This document shows positions 50,164 to 60,195 of a stretch of 64,000 nt of DNA, one piece after another. The notes below the pieces were generated by a model, which searched no databases, was not told the DNA's origin, and saw only the letters and a program-made list of their open reading frames with translations. This DNA is from Enhydrobacter aerosaccus. Its GTDB lineage: Bacteria; Pseudomonadota; Alphaproteobacteria; Reyranellales; Reyranellaceae. Each line of letters begins with the position of its first letter. Position 1 is the stretch's first letter. Location: NCBI RefSeq assembly GCF_900167455.1, contig NZ_FUWJ01000003.1, positions 186,001 through 250,000 on the forward strand. Reading direction: 5' to 3'. Position numbers and translations under genes: made by a program.

Positions 50164-50352
50164 TCCGCGCTTCCGCCCTCCCGGAGTGCCGCGCGAAGTT
50201 ATTGCAGCACTGACACCAACATATCCCTGTCAAGAATCGGGGTTAAGGTTCGTTCAACGGGCGGTGGCAATCGCTGCCGTCCTACAAGTGCTCCCCTCGC
50301 ACACGAGAACAACGACTGCCGTCTTTCGTCTGTGTGAGCAGAGGAGCGTTTT

Positions 50353-51747
50353 ATGGCCCACACGCGGGAAAGCACCCTCACTCGGGAAACCCCACCGTCC
50401 TTCACCCTGCGGCGGCTGGCACAGGGCGTCCTGGTCGCACTCGCGCTCGGCTGCGATGGTGCGATCCCGCTGGCGCAGGCGCAGGGCCTGTCGCCGCCCC
50501 TGATGCCCGGCCTGCCGATGGCCGGTCCCATTCCGGGACAGGAAAAAGCAATTCCCGTCGGCCCGATCTTCTTCAAGGGCGGCCCGCGCGAAGCGAGCCA
50601 GACAGTCCGCGCACTGCCGCCGGAAACGCAGCGCGCCGAAACCTATTATCGCCGCGGCCGCGCCGCCCTCGACACTGCGACCACGGATCCCGCCACCGAG
50701 CCCGGCCGCGCGCTCGCCCTGATGAAGAACGCCGTCGCCGACTTCAGCGAGGCGCTGCGGCTGGTGCCCGGCAACGCCAACGGCCATCTCCAGCGCGGCC
50801 TCGCCTATCAGGCGCTGAACGAGCCCGACAAGGCGATCGCCGACTATGGCGAAGCCCATCGCCTCGATCCCGGCAACGTCGCCCCGCTCATCGATCGCGG
50901 CATCGTCTCCTACACGCAGAAGCAGCAATACGACCTCGCCCTCGACGACTTCACGAAGGCCCTGGAAATCGAGCCCAACAACGTCATCGCCCTGACCCAT
51001 CGCGGCCTCGCCCAGGCGCCGCGGCGCGCCTTCGACAAGGGTCTGGCCGATCTCGATCGCGCCGTCGCACTGGCGCCGCGCTTCGCCCGCGCCCGCTACT
51101 ATCGCGGCATCATCGAGGTGATGGCCGGCAGCATCGATCGCGGCCTGGCCGATTTCGACGAGGCGATCCGGCTCGATCCCGCCGCGGCGCAACCGTACTT
51201 CGATCGCGCCCGCGTCCATGCCTGGCAGGGCGATCACGACAAGGCCCTTGCCGACCTCGACCGCGTCGTGACGCTGACTCCCGGCGCAGCCGCCGCCTAC
51301 TACGCCCGCGCCGCGTCTCACTTCGCCGCCGGCGCCTATGCGCAGTCGATCGCCGACTACGACACGGTGCTGGCGCTCGCTCCCGACCTCGCCGAGGCCG
51401 TGATCGGCAAGTGCCTCGCCCAGGGACTGCAGGCCGGCAGCAGCGCCAGCGCATCGGCCGAGTGCGAGCGCGCGCTGCAACGGGCGCCGCGCAGCCTCGA
51501 GGCGCAGGAGGCGAATGCCCTGGCCGAGCTGCAGCAGCACAATGTCAGCCAGGCGATCGCCGGCTTCGACCGGGTGCTGAAGGCGCGGCCGACGGAAGCG
51601 CATGCGCTCTACGGACGCGGCCTGGCGAGACTGGAACGCGGCGAGGCCGATGCCGGCCGGGCCGACGTGGCGCTGGCGCTGAAGATCAATCCCGCGGTCG
51701 GCGCCACCTTCGCCGCCAACGGCCTGGAACGACCGGCCGAGCGATAA
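50353..51747 (+). CDS. tetratricopeptide-repeat protein, exported
   Basis: A 464-residue protein with an N-terminal hydrophobic export segment (LVALALGCDGAIPLAQAQG) after a polar leader, and about nine TPR units from residue 90 on, such as ANGHLQRGLAYQALNEPDKAIADYGEAHRLDPGN and ARYYRGIIEVMAGSIDRGLADFDEAIRLDP. TPRs mediate protein contacts; no enzyme domain is seen. AGGAG precedes the ATG. Product probably periplasmic, role unknown. Confidence 0.88.
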   Translation: MAHTRESTLTRETPPSFTLRRLAQGVLVALALGCDGAIPLAQAQGLSPPLMPGLPMAGPIPGQEKAIPVGPIFFKGGPREASQTVRALPPETQRAETYYRRGRAALDTATTDPATEPGRALALMKNAVADFSEALRLVPGNANGHLQRGLAYQALNEPDKAIADYGEAHRLDPGNVAPLIDRGIVSYTQKQQYDLALDDFTKALEIEPNNVIALTHRGLAQAPRRAFDKGLADLDRAVALAPRFARARYYRGIIEVMAGSIDRGLADFDEAIRLDPAAAQPYFDRARVHAWQGDHDKALADLDRVVTLTPGAAAAYYARAASHFAAGAYAQSIADYDTVLALAPDLAEAVIGKCLAQGLQAGSSASASAECERALQRAPRSLEAQEANALAELQQHNVSQAIAGFDRVLKARPTEAHALYGRGLARLERGEADAGRADVALALKINPAVGATFAANGLERPAER

Positions 51748-52227
51748 CGCGCCTCGGTCGTTCCGCCGCCCGCACGCGACGCTTGCGCAAGCCGCAGCGA
51801 CGGCCTTGCGCCCGGTGCGCGAGGGCACGGCGGAGACCTCAAGAAAACTCGGGCATCGCCCAGCCGGTAAGGAGCCAGCCGCGACATCGATGCGCGCCGG
51901 ACCGCCATGCACGGGGCGCGGCCCCGAGGCGGCGCGCCACGACGACTTTCGGGCTTGCCAACCCGCTGCGCTGGTGGGTCGCCATTAAATAAATGGCCCA
52001 TAAAGGGGCGCGGCCTTCCCGACGGCGCGGAGCGGAACAGCGGATGCGGACACCGGACATACTCTTTCGCGGCCATCCTAACGCCGCCGCCCGCCAAGCG
52101 CCGATTCCGGTTCTTACCCCCGACTCGGCGACGGCCGCGCCGCCGGTCTCCTGACGCATGAGGAAAAGTGAAGTGACCGGAGCGGAGCAGGGAGCCGGAC
52201 CACCGGCTCCTGCCCCGCCGTCGCGGC
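51748..52227. other. 480-base gap without recognisable gene
   Basis: The sequence is GC-rich with an AT-rich island near 51,988-52,005 (TTAAATAAATGG). Open frames across it are antisense extensions with Arg/Ala/Pro-rich composition. No promoter, RNA or terminator is convincing. Confidence 0.5.
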
Positions 52228-52335
52228 TCAGGCGGTCGGCATCTTGTCGATGAAGCCGACGATCGAGGCGAGCTTGCCCTCGGGCGTCAGCGTGCCGAAA
52301 TCGACGCCCTCGATCACCGACGGACCGTCGGCCGC
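52228..52335 (-). pseudogene. truncated C-terminal copy of the SnoaL-like gene
   Basis: Leftward translation ends SIVGFIDKMPTA before a TGA (52228-52230), nearly the same as SVVGFIDKMPSA at the end of the intact gene 300 bases to the right. The preceding VIEGVDFGTL matches VVEGVDFCTL. Similarity stops at about 52,335, so only the last 30-35 codons were copied, or the rest was lost. Confidence 0.8.
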
Positions 52336-52527
52336 AGAAGCAGACGCAGGCGGACAAAGACCGTCAGCGGGGTAGCGCTAACTGCGCTAACTCGCCCGCG
52401 CGAAACACCCGCCCTCCAGACGAGGCATAGAGCGAGGACGACGGGGACGGGAAGACCTTATCACGGGCCTCCCCGCGCCCCGCATTATGGACCTGACCGG
52501 CCCGCCGCTGACCGACGGCGCGGCCGG
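52336..52527. other. short gap between the truncated copy and the SnoaL-like gene
   Basis: Contains two GCGCTAACT units near 52,370-52,390 and GC-rich sequence. I see no gene, promoter or terminator. Confidence 0.4.
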
Positions 52528-52941
52528 CTAGGCCGACGGCATCTTGTCGATGAAGCCGACGACCGACCGCAGCCGGCCCTCGCCATCGAGCGTGCAGAAA
52601 TCGACGCCCTCGACGACCGACGGCCCGGCCTCGGGCCCGAGCGACCAGGTGAAGCGGACGTATCGCTCCCCGGCCGCGACGTGACTGTCGATCTTCGAGG
52701 TCCGCTTCAGCACGAAGCCCGGGAACTTGGCCTGCACGGCGCCCAACATGGCGTCGATCTCGGCCGGCCCGTCCGACGCCATGACCGGATCGCGATAGGT
52801 GCCCGCCGGCGCCCAGGCCCGCGCGATCCCGGCGCGGCGGCGGCCGGCATCGGTCTCGTTCCAGGTGGCGACGTAGGCCTCGATGGTGGCCTCGACCGCC
52901 GGCGCAACGGCGGTGGGAGCGGCGATGGTGCGGTTGGACAT
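52528..52941 (-). CDS. SnoaL-like (NTF2 fold) protein
   Basis: A 137-residue NTF2-fold protein: IEAYVATWNETDAGRRRAGIARAWAPAGTYRDPVMASDGPAEI at the N-terminal half and SVVEGVDFCTLDGEGRLRSVVGFIDKMPSA at the end. The family are small isomerases or binding proteins. The start at 52941 has a perfect GGAGG site. A truncated duplicate of its end lies at 52228-52335. Confidence 0.85.
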   Translation of the reverse strand: MSNRTIAAPTAVAPAVEATIEAYVATWNETDAGRRRAGIARAWAPAGTYRDPVMASDGPAEIDAMLGAVQAKFPGFVLKRTSKIDSHVAAGERYVRFTWSLGPEAGPSVVEGVDFCTLDGEGRLRSVVGFIDKMPSA

Positions 52942-53033
52942 GGTGACCTCCTTTGGCTCGGTTGTGGTGCGAAGGAGGTACGACAGGTGCGAGCGCGGGG
53001 CGATTGTACGGGAGGTAATGATCAAGCCGAACT

Positions 53034-56000
53034 CTACGTGTCCGATGCCTTCCGGAGGCTCTCGTACAGGCCGGCGTTGTTCAGCAGGACGTCCTTCAGG
53101 CCCTGCTGGACCGTATCGGAGTTGAGCGCCTGCGTGCTCATGGCGTTATGGGCGTCCAGGGCGCCCATGATCGCGTTCAACAGCTCGGTCTTGAGATCGG
53201 GCGAGTTGGCGAACTGCTCCTTGGTGTTGTTCACCGCCTGCTGCCGCAGCGTCTCGGACTCCAGCAGCTTCCCCTTGATGACGTTGTTCACGTACACCAG
53301 CTTGTCCTGATCCGAGAGATCACCCTCGAAGAGATCGTTCACCTTTTCGATGATTTCGCTCAGATAAGCCTTTTCCTTGTCCTGCAGGCTGCCGCTGCCG
53401 GCTTCGGCGATCGGATCGAGCTTGGGCGTCTTGCCGTCGTTGAGCGGCATCGCCTGCTTGCCGAGGTCCTTCAGGTGGTGATGCGTGAGCACGATCTTCG
53501 AGACGTCGATCTGCTCGCGCTCGCGGCCGAATTCGAGCAGGGGCAGCAGGCGCTTGTAGAAGATCGCCCGCTTCTCGATGGCCGTATTGCCGTAGTCGTA
53601 GATCTGCGACAGGAACGTATAGAGGCGGACGAACGCTCCCATGTCCGCCTTGAAGAGCTTCAGGGCGTCCAGTTCGTCTCGGGCATTGGCGGCCGCCGTC
53701 TCCTGCTGTTTCTCCGTCGCCGTCTGCAGCTCCTGCTGCGCGGCCTTGTAGCGCTTGATCACCCGGTCGTGCACCGGTTCCAGCGCCGCCACCAGGTCGC
53801 CCTGCTTGGACTTGGGGTCGAGTTCGACCGCCACCACGCGATCGATCTCGAAGTCATCGTAATGACCCGCGGCATCCAGCTTGGCGCGCAGGTCGAAGAT
53901 CAGGTTGGGGTCGGTCGTGCCCGAAAGTTCGGCGGTCTTGTAATAGACCTTGAACGCCTCCAGCACCTCGGCCGAGTCGTTGACGAAATCGAGGACGTAG
54001 GTCGTGTCCTTGCCCGGGTGGGCGCGATTGAGGCGCGACAGAGTCTGCACCGCCTGGATGCCGGCCAGCCGCTTGTCGACATACATGCCGCAGAGCAGCG
54101 GCTGGTCGAATCCGGTCTGGAATTTGTTCGCCACCAGCAGGATCTGGTACTCGTCGCCCTTGAAGGCTTCGCGGATATCACGGCCCTTGAGGTTGGGATT
54201 GAGCGCCTTGCTGTTTTCCGTGAAGGCGTCGGGGCCGGACTCCTTGTCATTCACCTCGCCGGAGAAGGCGACGAGCGTGCCGATCTTGTAGCCGTGCGAC
54301 TTGATGTATTTGTCGATCGCCAGCTTCCAGCGCACCGCCTCAACCCGGCTGCTGACCACCACCATGGCCTTGGCCTTGCCGTCGAGCAGGGGCGCCACGA
54401 ACCGGCGATAGTGCTCGACGACGATCTCGATCCTCTGGGCGATATTGTAGGAATGCAGCCGCACCCAGCCCATGATCTTCTTCAGCGCCGCGCTGCGCTC
54501 GACCTCGGTTTCATCGAACTCCTTGTCCTCCTGCGCCAGTTTGAAAAGGAGCTTGTAGGACGTGTAGTTCTGCAGCACGTCGAGGATGAATCCCTCCTCG
54601 ATCGCCTGCCGCATCGAATAGACGTGGAACGGCGCCGGCACGTTGTCGGGCGCCGGCTTTCGCGTGGGGTCCGGGCGCGTCCCGAACAGCTCCATCGTCT
54701 TGTTCTTGGGCGTCGCCGTGAAGGCCACGAAAGTGATGCCCCGATCCTCCGCCCGCGCCGCCATCTGGGCCGCGAGCACGTCCTCGCCGCTGACCTCGCC
54801 GCCGTCCTCGACCTCCTTCAGCTCCTCGGGCGACAGCACGGCCTTGAGCTTCGCCGCCGCCTCGCCGGTCTGGGAGCTGTGCGCCTCGTCGGCGATCACC
54901 GCGAAGCGCTTGCCTTGCGTCGCCGCCAGTTCGCGCACCGCCTCCAGCGCGAAGGGAAAGGTCTGGATGGTGCAGACCACGATCTTCTTGTCGCCCGACA
55001 GCGCCTCGGCGAGCTTGCCGCTCTTGCTGCCCTCCTTGTTGGTGATCGTCGCCACGACGCCTGTGGTGCGCTGGAAATCGAACAGCGCCTCCTGGAGTTG
55101 CGCATCGATCACGTTGCGGTCCGATACCACCAGCACCGAATCGAACACTTTCTTGTTCTGCGAGTCGTGCAGCTCGGCCAGGAAATGCGCCGTCCAGGCG
55201 ATGGAGTTGGTCTTGCCCGAGCCCGCCGAATGCTGGACCAGATATTTGCCGCCGACGCCTTCGGCCAGCACCGCCGCCTGCAGCTTGCGCGTGACGTCGA
55301 GCTGGTGGAAGCGCGGGAAGACGATCCGCTCGATCTGCTTTTTCTTGTCCCGTTGCGCGATCAGGTAGCGGCCGATGATCTCCAGCCAGCTTTCGCGCTC
55401 CCAGACCTGCTCCCAGAGATAGGCCGTGCGGTGGCCGCCTTTCGGATTGACCGGATTGCCGGCGCCGCCCTCGTTGCCCCGGTTGAACGGCAAGAACATG
55501 GTCCCTGGCCCATCCAGCCGCGTCACCATCCGGACCTCGGCATTGCTAACCGCGAAATGCACGAGCGCGCCGGACGGGAAGGACAGCAGCGGCTCCGGCG
55601 TCTGTCCCTTCGGCCGCGGCAGCCGGTCGAACCGATACTGGTCGACCGCATCGTCGATGCTCTGGGTGAAGTCCGTCTTCAGCTCCGCCGTCGCGACCGG
55701 CAGGCCATTCAGGAACAGCACCAGATCGATGCTGTTCTCGTTGTGCTGGGAATAGCGGACCTGCCGCACCACGCGCAGCCGGTTGGCGCGGTAGCGGGCT
55801 AGGATGTCGGGGTTGAGCCCGAAGGCCGGCTTGAACTCGGCCAGCTTCAGGGGCTGCTTCAGCCCGAGCAGTTCGATCCCGTGCCGCAGCACGTCGAGTG
55901 TGCCGCGCTTGTCGAGCTGCTCGCGCAGGCGGCCCAGCAGCGTTTCCTCCGCTTTCGAGCCGTGGTTCTTCTTCAGCGTTTCCCATGCCGTGGGCTGGGC

Positions 56001-56147
56001 ATCCTGTACCCAGGCGAGAACGTCGGACGGGAAGAGGGCTCGCGCTTTGTCGTATCTGGTGGCATCGGCCTCGGCGTAGAACCAGCCATGCGCCTTCAGG
56101 TGCTGGCAAATCTCCGTCTCGAAGCTGATCTCCTTGTGAAGGTTCAT
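53034..56147 (-). CDS. hsdR: type I restriction endonuclease subunit R
   Basis: A 1037-residue motor and nuclease subunit. The N-terminal PD-(D/E)xK nuclease has Asp141, Glu155 and Lys157 (NSIDLVLFLNGLP then TAELKTDF). The superfamily 2 translocase shows Walker A SAGSGKTNS (about residue 310), DEAH in VIADEAHSSQTG, FTATPKNKT and the later NKFQTGFDQPLL. A C-terminal helical part contacts the methylase core. All parts are intact, so the enzyme is probably active. Its ATG overlaps the hsdS stop (ATGA). Confidence 0.97.
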   Translation of the reverse strand: MNLHKEISFETEICQHLKAHGWFYAEADATRYDKARALFPSDVLAWVQDAQPTAWETLKKNHGSKAEETLLGRLREQLDKRGTLDVLRHGIELLGLKQPLKLAEFKPAFGLNPDILARYRANRLRVVRQVRYSQHNENSIDLVLFLNGLPVATAELKTDFTQSIDDAVDQYRFDRLPRPKGQTPEPLLSFPSGALVHFAVSNAEVRMVTRLDGPGTMFLPFNRGNEGGAGNPVNPKGGHRTAYLWEQVWERESWLEIIGRYLIAQRDKKKQIERIVFPRFHQLDVTRKLQAAVLAEGVGGKYLVQHSAGSGKTNSIAWTAHFLAELHDSQNKKVFDSVLVVSDRNVIDAQLQEALFDFQRTTGVVATITNKEGSKSGKLAEALSGDKKIVVCTIQTFPFALEAVRELAATQGKRFAVIADEAHSSQTGEAAAKLKAVLSPEELKEVEDGGEVSGEDVLAAQMAARAEDRGITFVAFTATPKNKTMELFGTRPDPTRKPAPDNVPAPFHVYSMRQAIEEGFILDVLQNYTSYKLLFKLAQEDKEFDETEVERSAALKKIMGWVRLHSYNIAQRIEIVVEHYRRFVAPLLDGKAKAMVVVSSRVEAVRWKLAIDKYIKSHGYKIGTLVAFSGEVNDKESGPDAFTENSKALNPNLKGRDIREAFKGDEYQILLVANKFQTGFDQPLLCGMYVDKRLAGIQAVQTLSRLNRAHPGKDTTYVLDFVNDSAEVLEAFKVYYKTAELSGTTDPNLIFDLRAKLDAAGHYDDFEIDRVVAVELDPKSKQGDLVAALEPVHDRVIKRYKAAQQELQTATEKQQETAAANARDELDALKLFKADMGAFVRLYTFLSQIYDYGNTAIEKRAIFYKRLLPLLEFGREREQIDVSKIVLTHHHLKDLGKQAMPLNDGKTPKLDPIAEAGSGSLQDKEKAYLSEIIEKVNDLFEGDLSDQDKLVYVNNVIKGKLLESETLRQQAVNNTKEQFANSPDLKTELLNAIMGALDAHNAMSTQALNSDTVQQGLKDVLLNNAGLYESLRKASDT

Positions 56148-57406
56148 GCGGCCTTCCGTTCGGCAAGCCCGCGCACGTCAATCTGGCCGGTGACGGCTGC
56201 GGAGATCAGGGCGGTGCGGCGCTCTTGCAGAAGACCAATCGCGTGCTGAGCTTCAGCGACGAGCGAATCGAGCTTACTCGCTTCCCTATCGATAAAGTCG
56301 ACTATCTGCTCCTGTTCTGCTGGCGTCGGCATGGAAACAACCAGGTTCATTGCGGTTCCAACGTTAAAATGTTGTTGGATCGCGCCATCCGACCCTACGG
56401 AAAACTGCATGACGGCAGCGTCGGAAGCTAAATACCAGCACAAGAACTTCTCGCTATCGATGGCCGGCTTGCGGACAATGATCAGATCGATGCAATTGCA
56501 TCCGTCGAGTTCTTTTGGAACGATAGCTGTCGTTCCTGGCTGACCCGAACGTACGGCGACCAAGTCGCCAGCCCGGAGCTGCGATTTCTTATGCAGCTCA
56601 TTTGCGGATTCCGAGATGAAGACTAGGTTCTCTAGCTTCATCGCGCCCGGTCGTATGTTCAGTGATCGAAGGGCAGGAACACCTTCGTCTGTATAGTATT
56701 TCGAAGGCTCAACCACGATGCCGACCGTAATCTCTGGACTAATATGCCTGAGTCGCTTCACCGCCCAATGCGCGGGCACATCGCCGAGCCATTCGATGCC
56801 AGAAGGCTTCATGCGAACGGCGGGATTGAGTCCCTTGGTAACGGCGTGGGAGATGACGGCTTGGCGCTTTTCCTTCAGAAGCTCGATCAGCCGCTGCTGT
56901 TCCGCGACCAGCTCATCGATTTTTTCTGTCTCTCGGTCCAGAAAAGCGGCGATATGAATTTGCTCGGCTAATGGAGGGCGCGCGAGTAGATGACTACTCA
57001 AGACGCTTTTTGTCATGCTCGGCAGCGCGGTGTTAGTTGAGTAAAAGTCGAAGGGAATAACCAGAGCCGCGTAGAAGGCGAAACGTCCGTATGTGCCGGG
57101 GCAGATTTTTGTCCAGTACATGGTGTCGACAGTCCAGAAACGACCGATCACGTGGAGCGGTTTGTCGATCGTTCCCTTTCTACCCAGCAGAACTGATTCG
57201 CCATCGTAAAGAAAGTCCGATGCATAGGTAAATGGCCCACCCGATCCAAATACTGGATATCCGTCCGCTTGCTCGACGTGCTTGTGATCCACCCCATTTT
57301 GAACTTCGACAAGCTGCTTAAATTGAACGATCTCCCAATGCTCGGGAACATGGCTCAGCCATGGTGTCCCACTATCCTTGTATTTCGGGTAGCGCTGAAA
57401 ACTCAT
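56144..57406 (-). CDS. hsdS: type I restriction-modification specificity subunit
   Basis: A 420-residue DNA-recognition subunit with two target-recognition domains, each followed by a conserved coiled coil: [38 protein letters not shown] and [40 protein letters not shown] content falls in the recognition domains, as usual for these exchangeable segments. Overlaps hsdM and hsdR by ATGA at both ends, so the three genes are coupled. Target sequence cannot be read from this. Confidence 0.95.
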   Translation of the reverse strand: MSFQRYPKYKDSGTPWLSHVPEHWEIVQFKQLVEVQNGVDHKHVEQADGYPVFGSGGPFTYASDFLYDGESVLLGRKGTIDKPLHVIGRFWTVDTMYWTKICPGTYGRFAFYAALVIPFDFYSTNTALPSMTKSVLSSHLLARPPLAEQIHIAAFLDRETEKIDELVAEQQRLIELLKEKRQAVISHAVTKGLNPAVRMKPSGIEWLGDVPAHWAVKRLRHISPEITVGIVVEPSKYYTDEGVPALRSLNIRPGAMKLENLVFISESANELHKKSQLRAGDLVAVRSGQPGTTAIVPKELDGCNCIDLIIVRKPAIDSEKFLCWYLASDAAVMQFSVGSDGAIQQHFNVGTAMNLVVSMPTPAEQEQIVDFIDREASKLDSLVAEAQHAIGLLQERRTALISAAVTGQIDVRGLAERKAA

Positions 57407-59145
57407 GCGGTGAGCCCACCGATCATATCCAAGATGCGAGTGGTCACGCTGTTCAACTCAGCATCGATCTCGGCGAGTGGCCGCGGCGGCTTGAAAACAT
57501 AAAAGTGCCGATTGAAGGGAATCTCGTAGCCGATCTTGGTCTTGCCGGGATCGATCCACGCATCAGGCGCGTGGGGCAGGACCTCGCGTTCGAAGTACGT
57601 CTCCACGTCCTCGGCGAGCGGCACGTTCTCGGTGTCACGGAGCGAGGCGTCCGGAACCGGCTTGCCTTTGCCCTTGCCCTTGGTGCCGAGAACGATCTTG
57701 CCAGCGGCATCCTTCTCGGGACGCTCGACGGTGATGGTGCGGTAGCCGAACGCCTTGCTTTCGAAGATGCGGCTGATCGGAACGCCGTCGCGCGTAACCT
57801 CCTCGAATTGGCCGAACAGGCGCGTGATGTCGTCGATATGGTCCGGACTCAGCTCCTTGCGCTTGCTGCCCAGGCTCTTGCGCATCTTCTGCCAGAAGCC
57901 GCTGGCGTCGATAAGCTGCAGCTTGCCCTTGCGCGCGGCTGGCTTGCGATTGCTGACGATCCAGATGTAGGTCGCGATGCCGGTATTGTAGAACATGTCG
58001 GTCGGCAGGCCGATGATGGCCTCCACGAAGTCGTTCTCCAGCATATAGCGGCGGATTTCACTCTCGCCCGAGCCGGCGCCGCCGGTGAACAGCGGCGAGC
58101 CGTTGAGCACGATCCCGAAGCGGCTGCCGCCCTCGGCAGCGGGCCGCATCTTCGAGACGAGATGGAGCAGGAAGAGCAGCGAGCCGTCGCTGACGCGCGG
58201 CAGGCCCGGCCCGAAGCGGCCGTTGTAGCCCATCTGCTCTGCTTCCTTGCGGATCTCCTTCTCGATCTTCTTCCACTCCACGCCGAAGGGAGGATTGGAG
58301 AGCATGTAGTCGAATTTCTGCCCCGGCAGGCCATCAGCGGAAAGCGTGTTGCCGAAGACGATGTTGGTGATCTCCTCGCCCTTGATGAGCATGTCCGCCT
58401 TGCAGATGGCGTAGGATTCGGGGTTCAGCTCCTGCCCATACACGACGAGACGCGCCTTCGGGTTGAGCTCCGCCAGATGCTCGCTGGCGACGCTCAGCAT
58501 CCCGCCGGTGCCGGCGGTCGGATCGTAGATCGAGCGTACCACACCGGGTTTGGTCAGCGCTTCATCGTCTTCGATGAAGAGCAGATTGACCATGAGGCGG
58601 ATGACCTCGCGCGGCGTGAAGTGCTCGCCGGCCGTCTCGTTGGAAAGCTCGGCGAACTTGCGGATCAACTCCTCGAACACCATGCCCATCTGGGCGTTGC
58701 CGACGACATTGGGGTGAAGGTCGACGTTCGCGAACTTCTCGGTGACGAGGTAGAGCAGGCCGGCCTTGGTGAGCCGATCGATCTGGGTGTGGAAGTCGAA
58801 GCTTTCGAAGATGTCGCGCACGGACGGCGAGAAGCCCTGCAGATAGGCGCGCAGATTCTCGGCGATATTGGCCTGGTCGCCCATCAGCGTCTTCAGGTCG
58901 AGGTCCGAGACGTTGTAGAAACCCTGCCCCGACTTCTTCAGCAGAAACGGCTCGGGATTGACGCCGGCGGCCTTGCGCTTGGCCAGCTCGGCGCGCACAG
59001 CGGCCTTGGTCGGCTCGAGGACGCAATCGAGGCGCCGCAGCACCGTGAAGGGCAGGATCACCTTGCCATAGTCGGATTGCTTGTAGTCGCCCCGAAGAAG
59101 ATCGGCGACGGACCAGAGAAACGCGGAAAGCTTGGAGTCGTTCAT
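57403..59145 (-). CDS. hsdM: type I restriction-modification DNA methylase
   Basis: A 580-residue adenine-N6 methyltransferase. The N-terminal HsdM helical domain ([30 protein letters not shown]) is followed by SAM motif DPTAGTGGM near residue 210 and catalytic motif NPPFGVEW near residue 282. It methylates the host recognition site with HsdS. ATG at 59145 (MNDSK) is chosen; upstream open sequence would overlap the RAMA gene. First gene of hsdM-hsdS-hsdR. Confidence 0.96.
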   Translation of the reverse strand: MNDSKLSAFLWSVADLLRGDYKQSDYGKVILPFTVLRRLDCVLEPTKAAVRAELAKRKAAGVNPEPFLLKKSGQGFYNVSDLDLKTLMGDQANIAENLRAYLQGFSPSVRDIFESFDFHTQIDRLTKAGLLYLVTEKFANVDLHPNVVGNAQMGMVFEELIRKFAELSNETAGEHFTPREVIRLMVNLLFIEDDEALTKPGVVRSIYDPTAGTGGMLSVASEHLAELNPKARLVVYGQELNPESYAICKADMLIKGEEITNIVFGNTLSADGLPGQKFDYMLSNPPFGVEWKKIEKEIRKEAEQMGYNGRFGPGLPRVSDGSLLFLLHLVSKMRPAAEGGSRFGIVLNGSPLFTGGAGSGESEIRRYMLENDFVEAIIGLPTDMFYNTGIATYIWIVSNRKPAARKGKLQLIDASGFWQKMRKSLGSKRKELSPDHIDDITRLFGQFEEVTRDGVPISRIFESKAFGYRTITVERPEKDAAGKIVLGTKGKGKGKPVPDASLRDTENVPLAEDVETYFEREVLPHAPDAWIDPGKTKIGYEIPFNRHFYVFKPPRPLAEIDAELNSVTTRILDMIGGLTA

Positions 59146-59182
59146 GGACGGGATGGTGTTCCGATTCTTGACTGTTAGAGAG

Positions 59183-59464
59183 TCACTTGCGCCGGAAGAT
59201 GGGGATGCCGGCGCGCCTAGCTTCGTGGAGTCTAATCCAATTGTTCTTGCCCCGCTCGACCTGCCAGAACCACCAGCCATTCACCGATCTGCCGAGAGCT
59301 GCCTTTGCAGCGGCAGACAGCGAGCTGTAGAGCGTTCCGTCGAACCGCACCTGCCCGTCGCGCCGGATGATGGCGCTGAATGATTTCTTGTGGTTTGTCG
59401 CCCGGACACGCGCGCCTTCCGGGAAGAGCTGGAGGACCTTTTCCTCCTTGTTGCCCTTCAGCAA
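59183..59464 (-). CDS. RAMA-like (modified-DNA reader) small protein
   Basis: A protein of about 93 residues ending in the pattern [25 protein letters not shown], which matches the RAMA domain (restriction-enzyme adenine methylase associated), proposed to read modified DNA. It begins 37 bases upstream of hsdM on the same strand. Start is uncertain: TTG at 59464 is the only candidate in frame, while an ATG at 59504 with GGGGG upstream is in another frame, so the 5' end may be frameshifted. Confidence 0.7.
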   Translation of the reverse strand: MLKGNKEEKVLQLFPEGARVRATNHKKSFSAIIRRDGQVRFDGTLYSSLSAAAKAALGRSVNGWWFWQVERGKNNWIRLHEARRAGIPIFRRK

Positions 59465-59562
59465 GGCCTTGGCGCCGCGGTCGGCGCTGTTTCGGCGTCT
59501 TCATAGTTGTGCCCCCGGTGGAATCTTAGCGCGGGGACGAGCTGGTCCGCCAGAGGCACAGC

Positions 59563-59601
59563 GGGCTGGATCTGGCGCACCTCAGCCTCGGCCCAGTCGG
59601 C
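59563..59601. repeat. 39-base fragment identical to ccmI sequence (copy 1)
   Basis: This segment matches 60412-60450 inside ccmI at 37 of 39 positions in the same orientation. Leftward it reads LADWAEAEVRQIQP against LADWAEVEVRQIQP of CcmI, and similarity ends sharply on both sides. It flanks the toxin-antitoxin genes. Confidence 0.8.
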
Positions 59602-59640
59602 CAGGGTTGAAAATCGCGCGATGAGGAGTACCTTTATTAC

Positions 59641-59865
59641 ATGGACAGAAAGTCTTGGCTCCATGAGCTTCAGCAGCTCCCCGCACAAGAACGGGTCGAT
59701 ATCGCTTGGGCGTTGCTCGATGGCGTTTCCGACGATGAAGCCGCGCGTCCCCTCAGCGTCGAACAGAGGCGAGAACTCAGTGAGCGGCAGCGCGATCATT
59801 TTATGAATCCGAACGAGCCGACCGTCACGCTGGATCAGATTCGCCGCAAGCTGCTCGCTGGCTGA
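59641..59865 (+). CDS. addiction-module antitoxin (Unstab_antitox family)
   Basis: A 74-residue acidic protein, SWLHELQQLPAQERVDIAWALLDGVSD, then DQIRRKLLAG, the pattern of the unstable antitoxin family (TIGR02574-like) paired with RelE/ParE toxins. It would bind and neutralise the toxin of the next gene and probably repress their promoter. 3 bases separate the genes. Confidence 0.88.
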   Translation: MDRKSWLHELQQLPAQERVDIAWALLDGVSDDEAARPLSVEQRRELSERQRDHFMNPNEPTVTLDQIRRKLLAG

Positions 59866-59868
59866 GGC

Positions 59869-60171
59869 GTGGCCGTCACGGTCGTCTACAAGAGAGCGGC
59901 CGAAGCCGAGATCACCGATATCGTCGAATATCACGAAGCCCAGCGCCCGGGAGTGGGCGTGGCATTCCTCGACGAGTTGCGGCGGATCGAAGCCCATCTG
60001 CAGCAAAATCCAGCGCTCTATCACGAGGTGATGCCGGGTATCCGGCGTGCGCCCCTACGCCGCTTTCCCTACGGCGTGTTCTACCTGATCGAGAACGGAC
60101 AGGTCGTCGTGCTGGCATGTTTTCATCTACGCCGGGCGCCGCGCCCGCACATGGAATTGAAAGCGCGATAG
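59869..60171 (+). CDS. RelE/ParE-family toxin
   Basis: A 100-residue basic protein starting with GTG: VVYKRAAEAEITDIVEYHEAQRPGVGVAFLDELRRIEAHL, then RRFPYGVFYLIENGQVVVLACFHLRRAP. This is the compact RelE/ParE fold. ParE toxins poison gyrase and RelE toxins cut mRNA at the ribosome; which applies is not clear. Coupled to the preceding antitoxin gene. Confidence 0.9.
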   Translation: MAVTVVYKRAAEAEITDIVEYHEAQRPGVGVAFLDELRRIEAHLQQNPALYHEVMPGIRRAPLRRFPYGVFYLIENGQVVVLACFHLRRAPRPHMELKAR

Positions 60172-60195
60172 GACGCCGCTCCAAGTGTTCGCCGT

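Noticed and set aside
53148..55802. Very long open frame antisense to hsdR (and similar ones antisense to hsdM, yidC, MscS and dapD)
   Set aside because: High-GC third-position bias of the real genes leaves antisense frames open; their products are Arg/His/Asp/Leu-rich and match no family.
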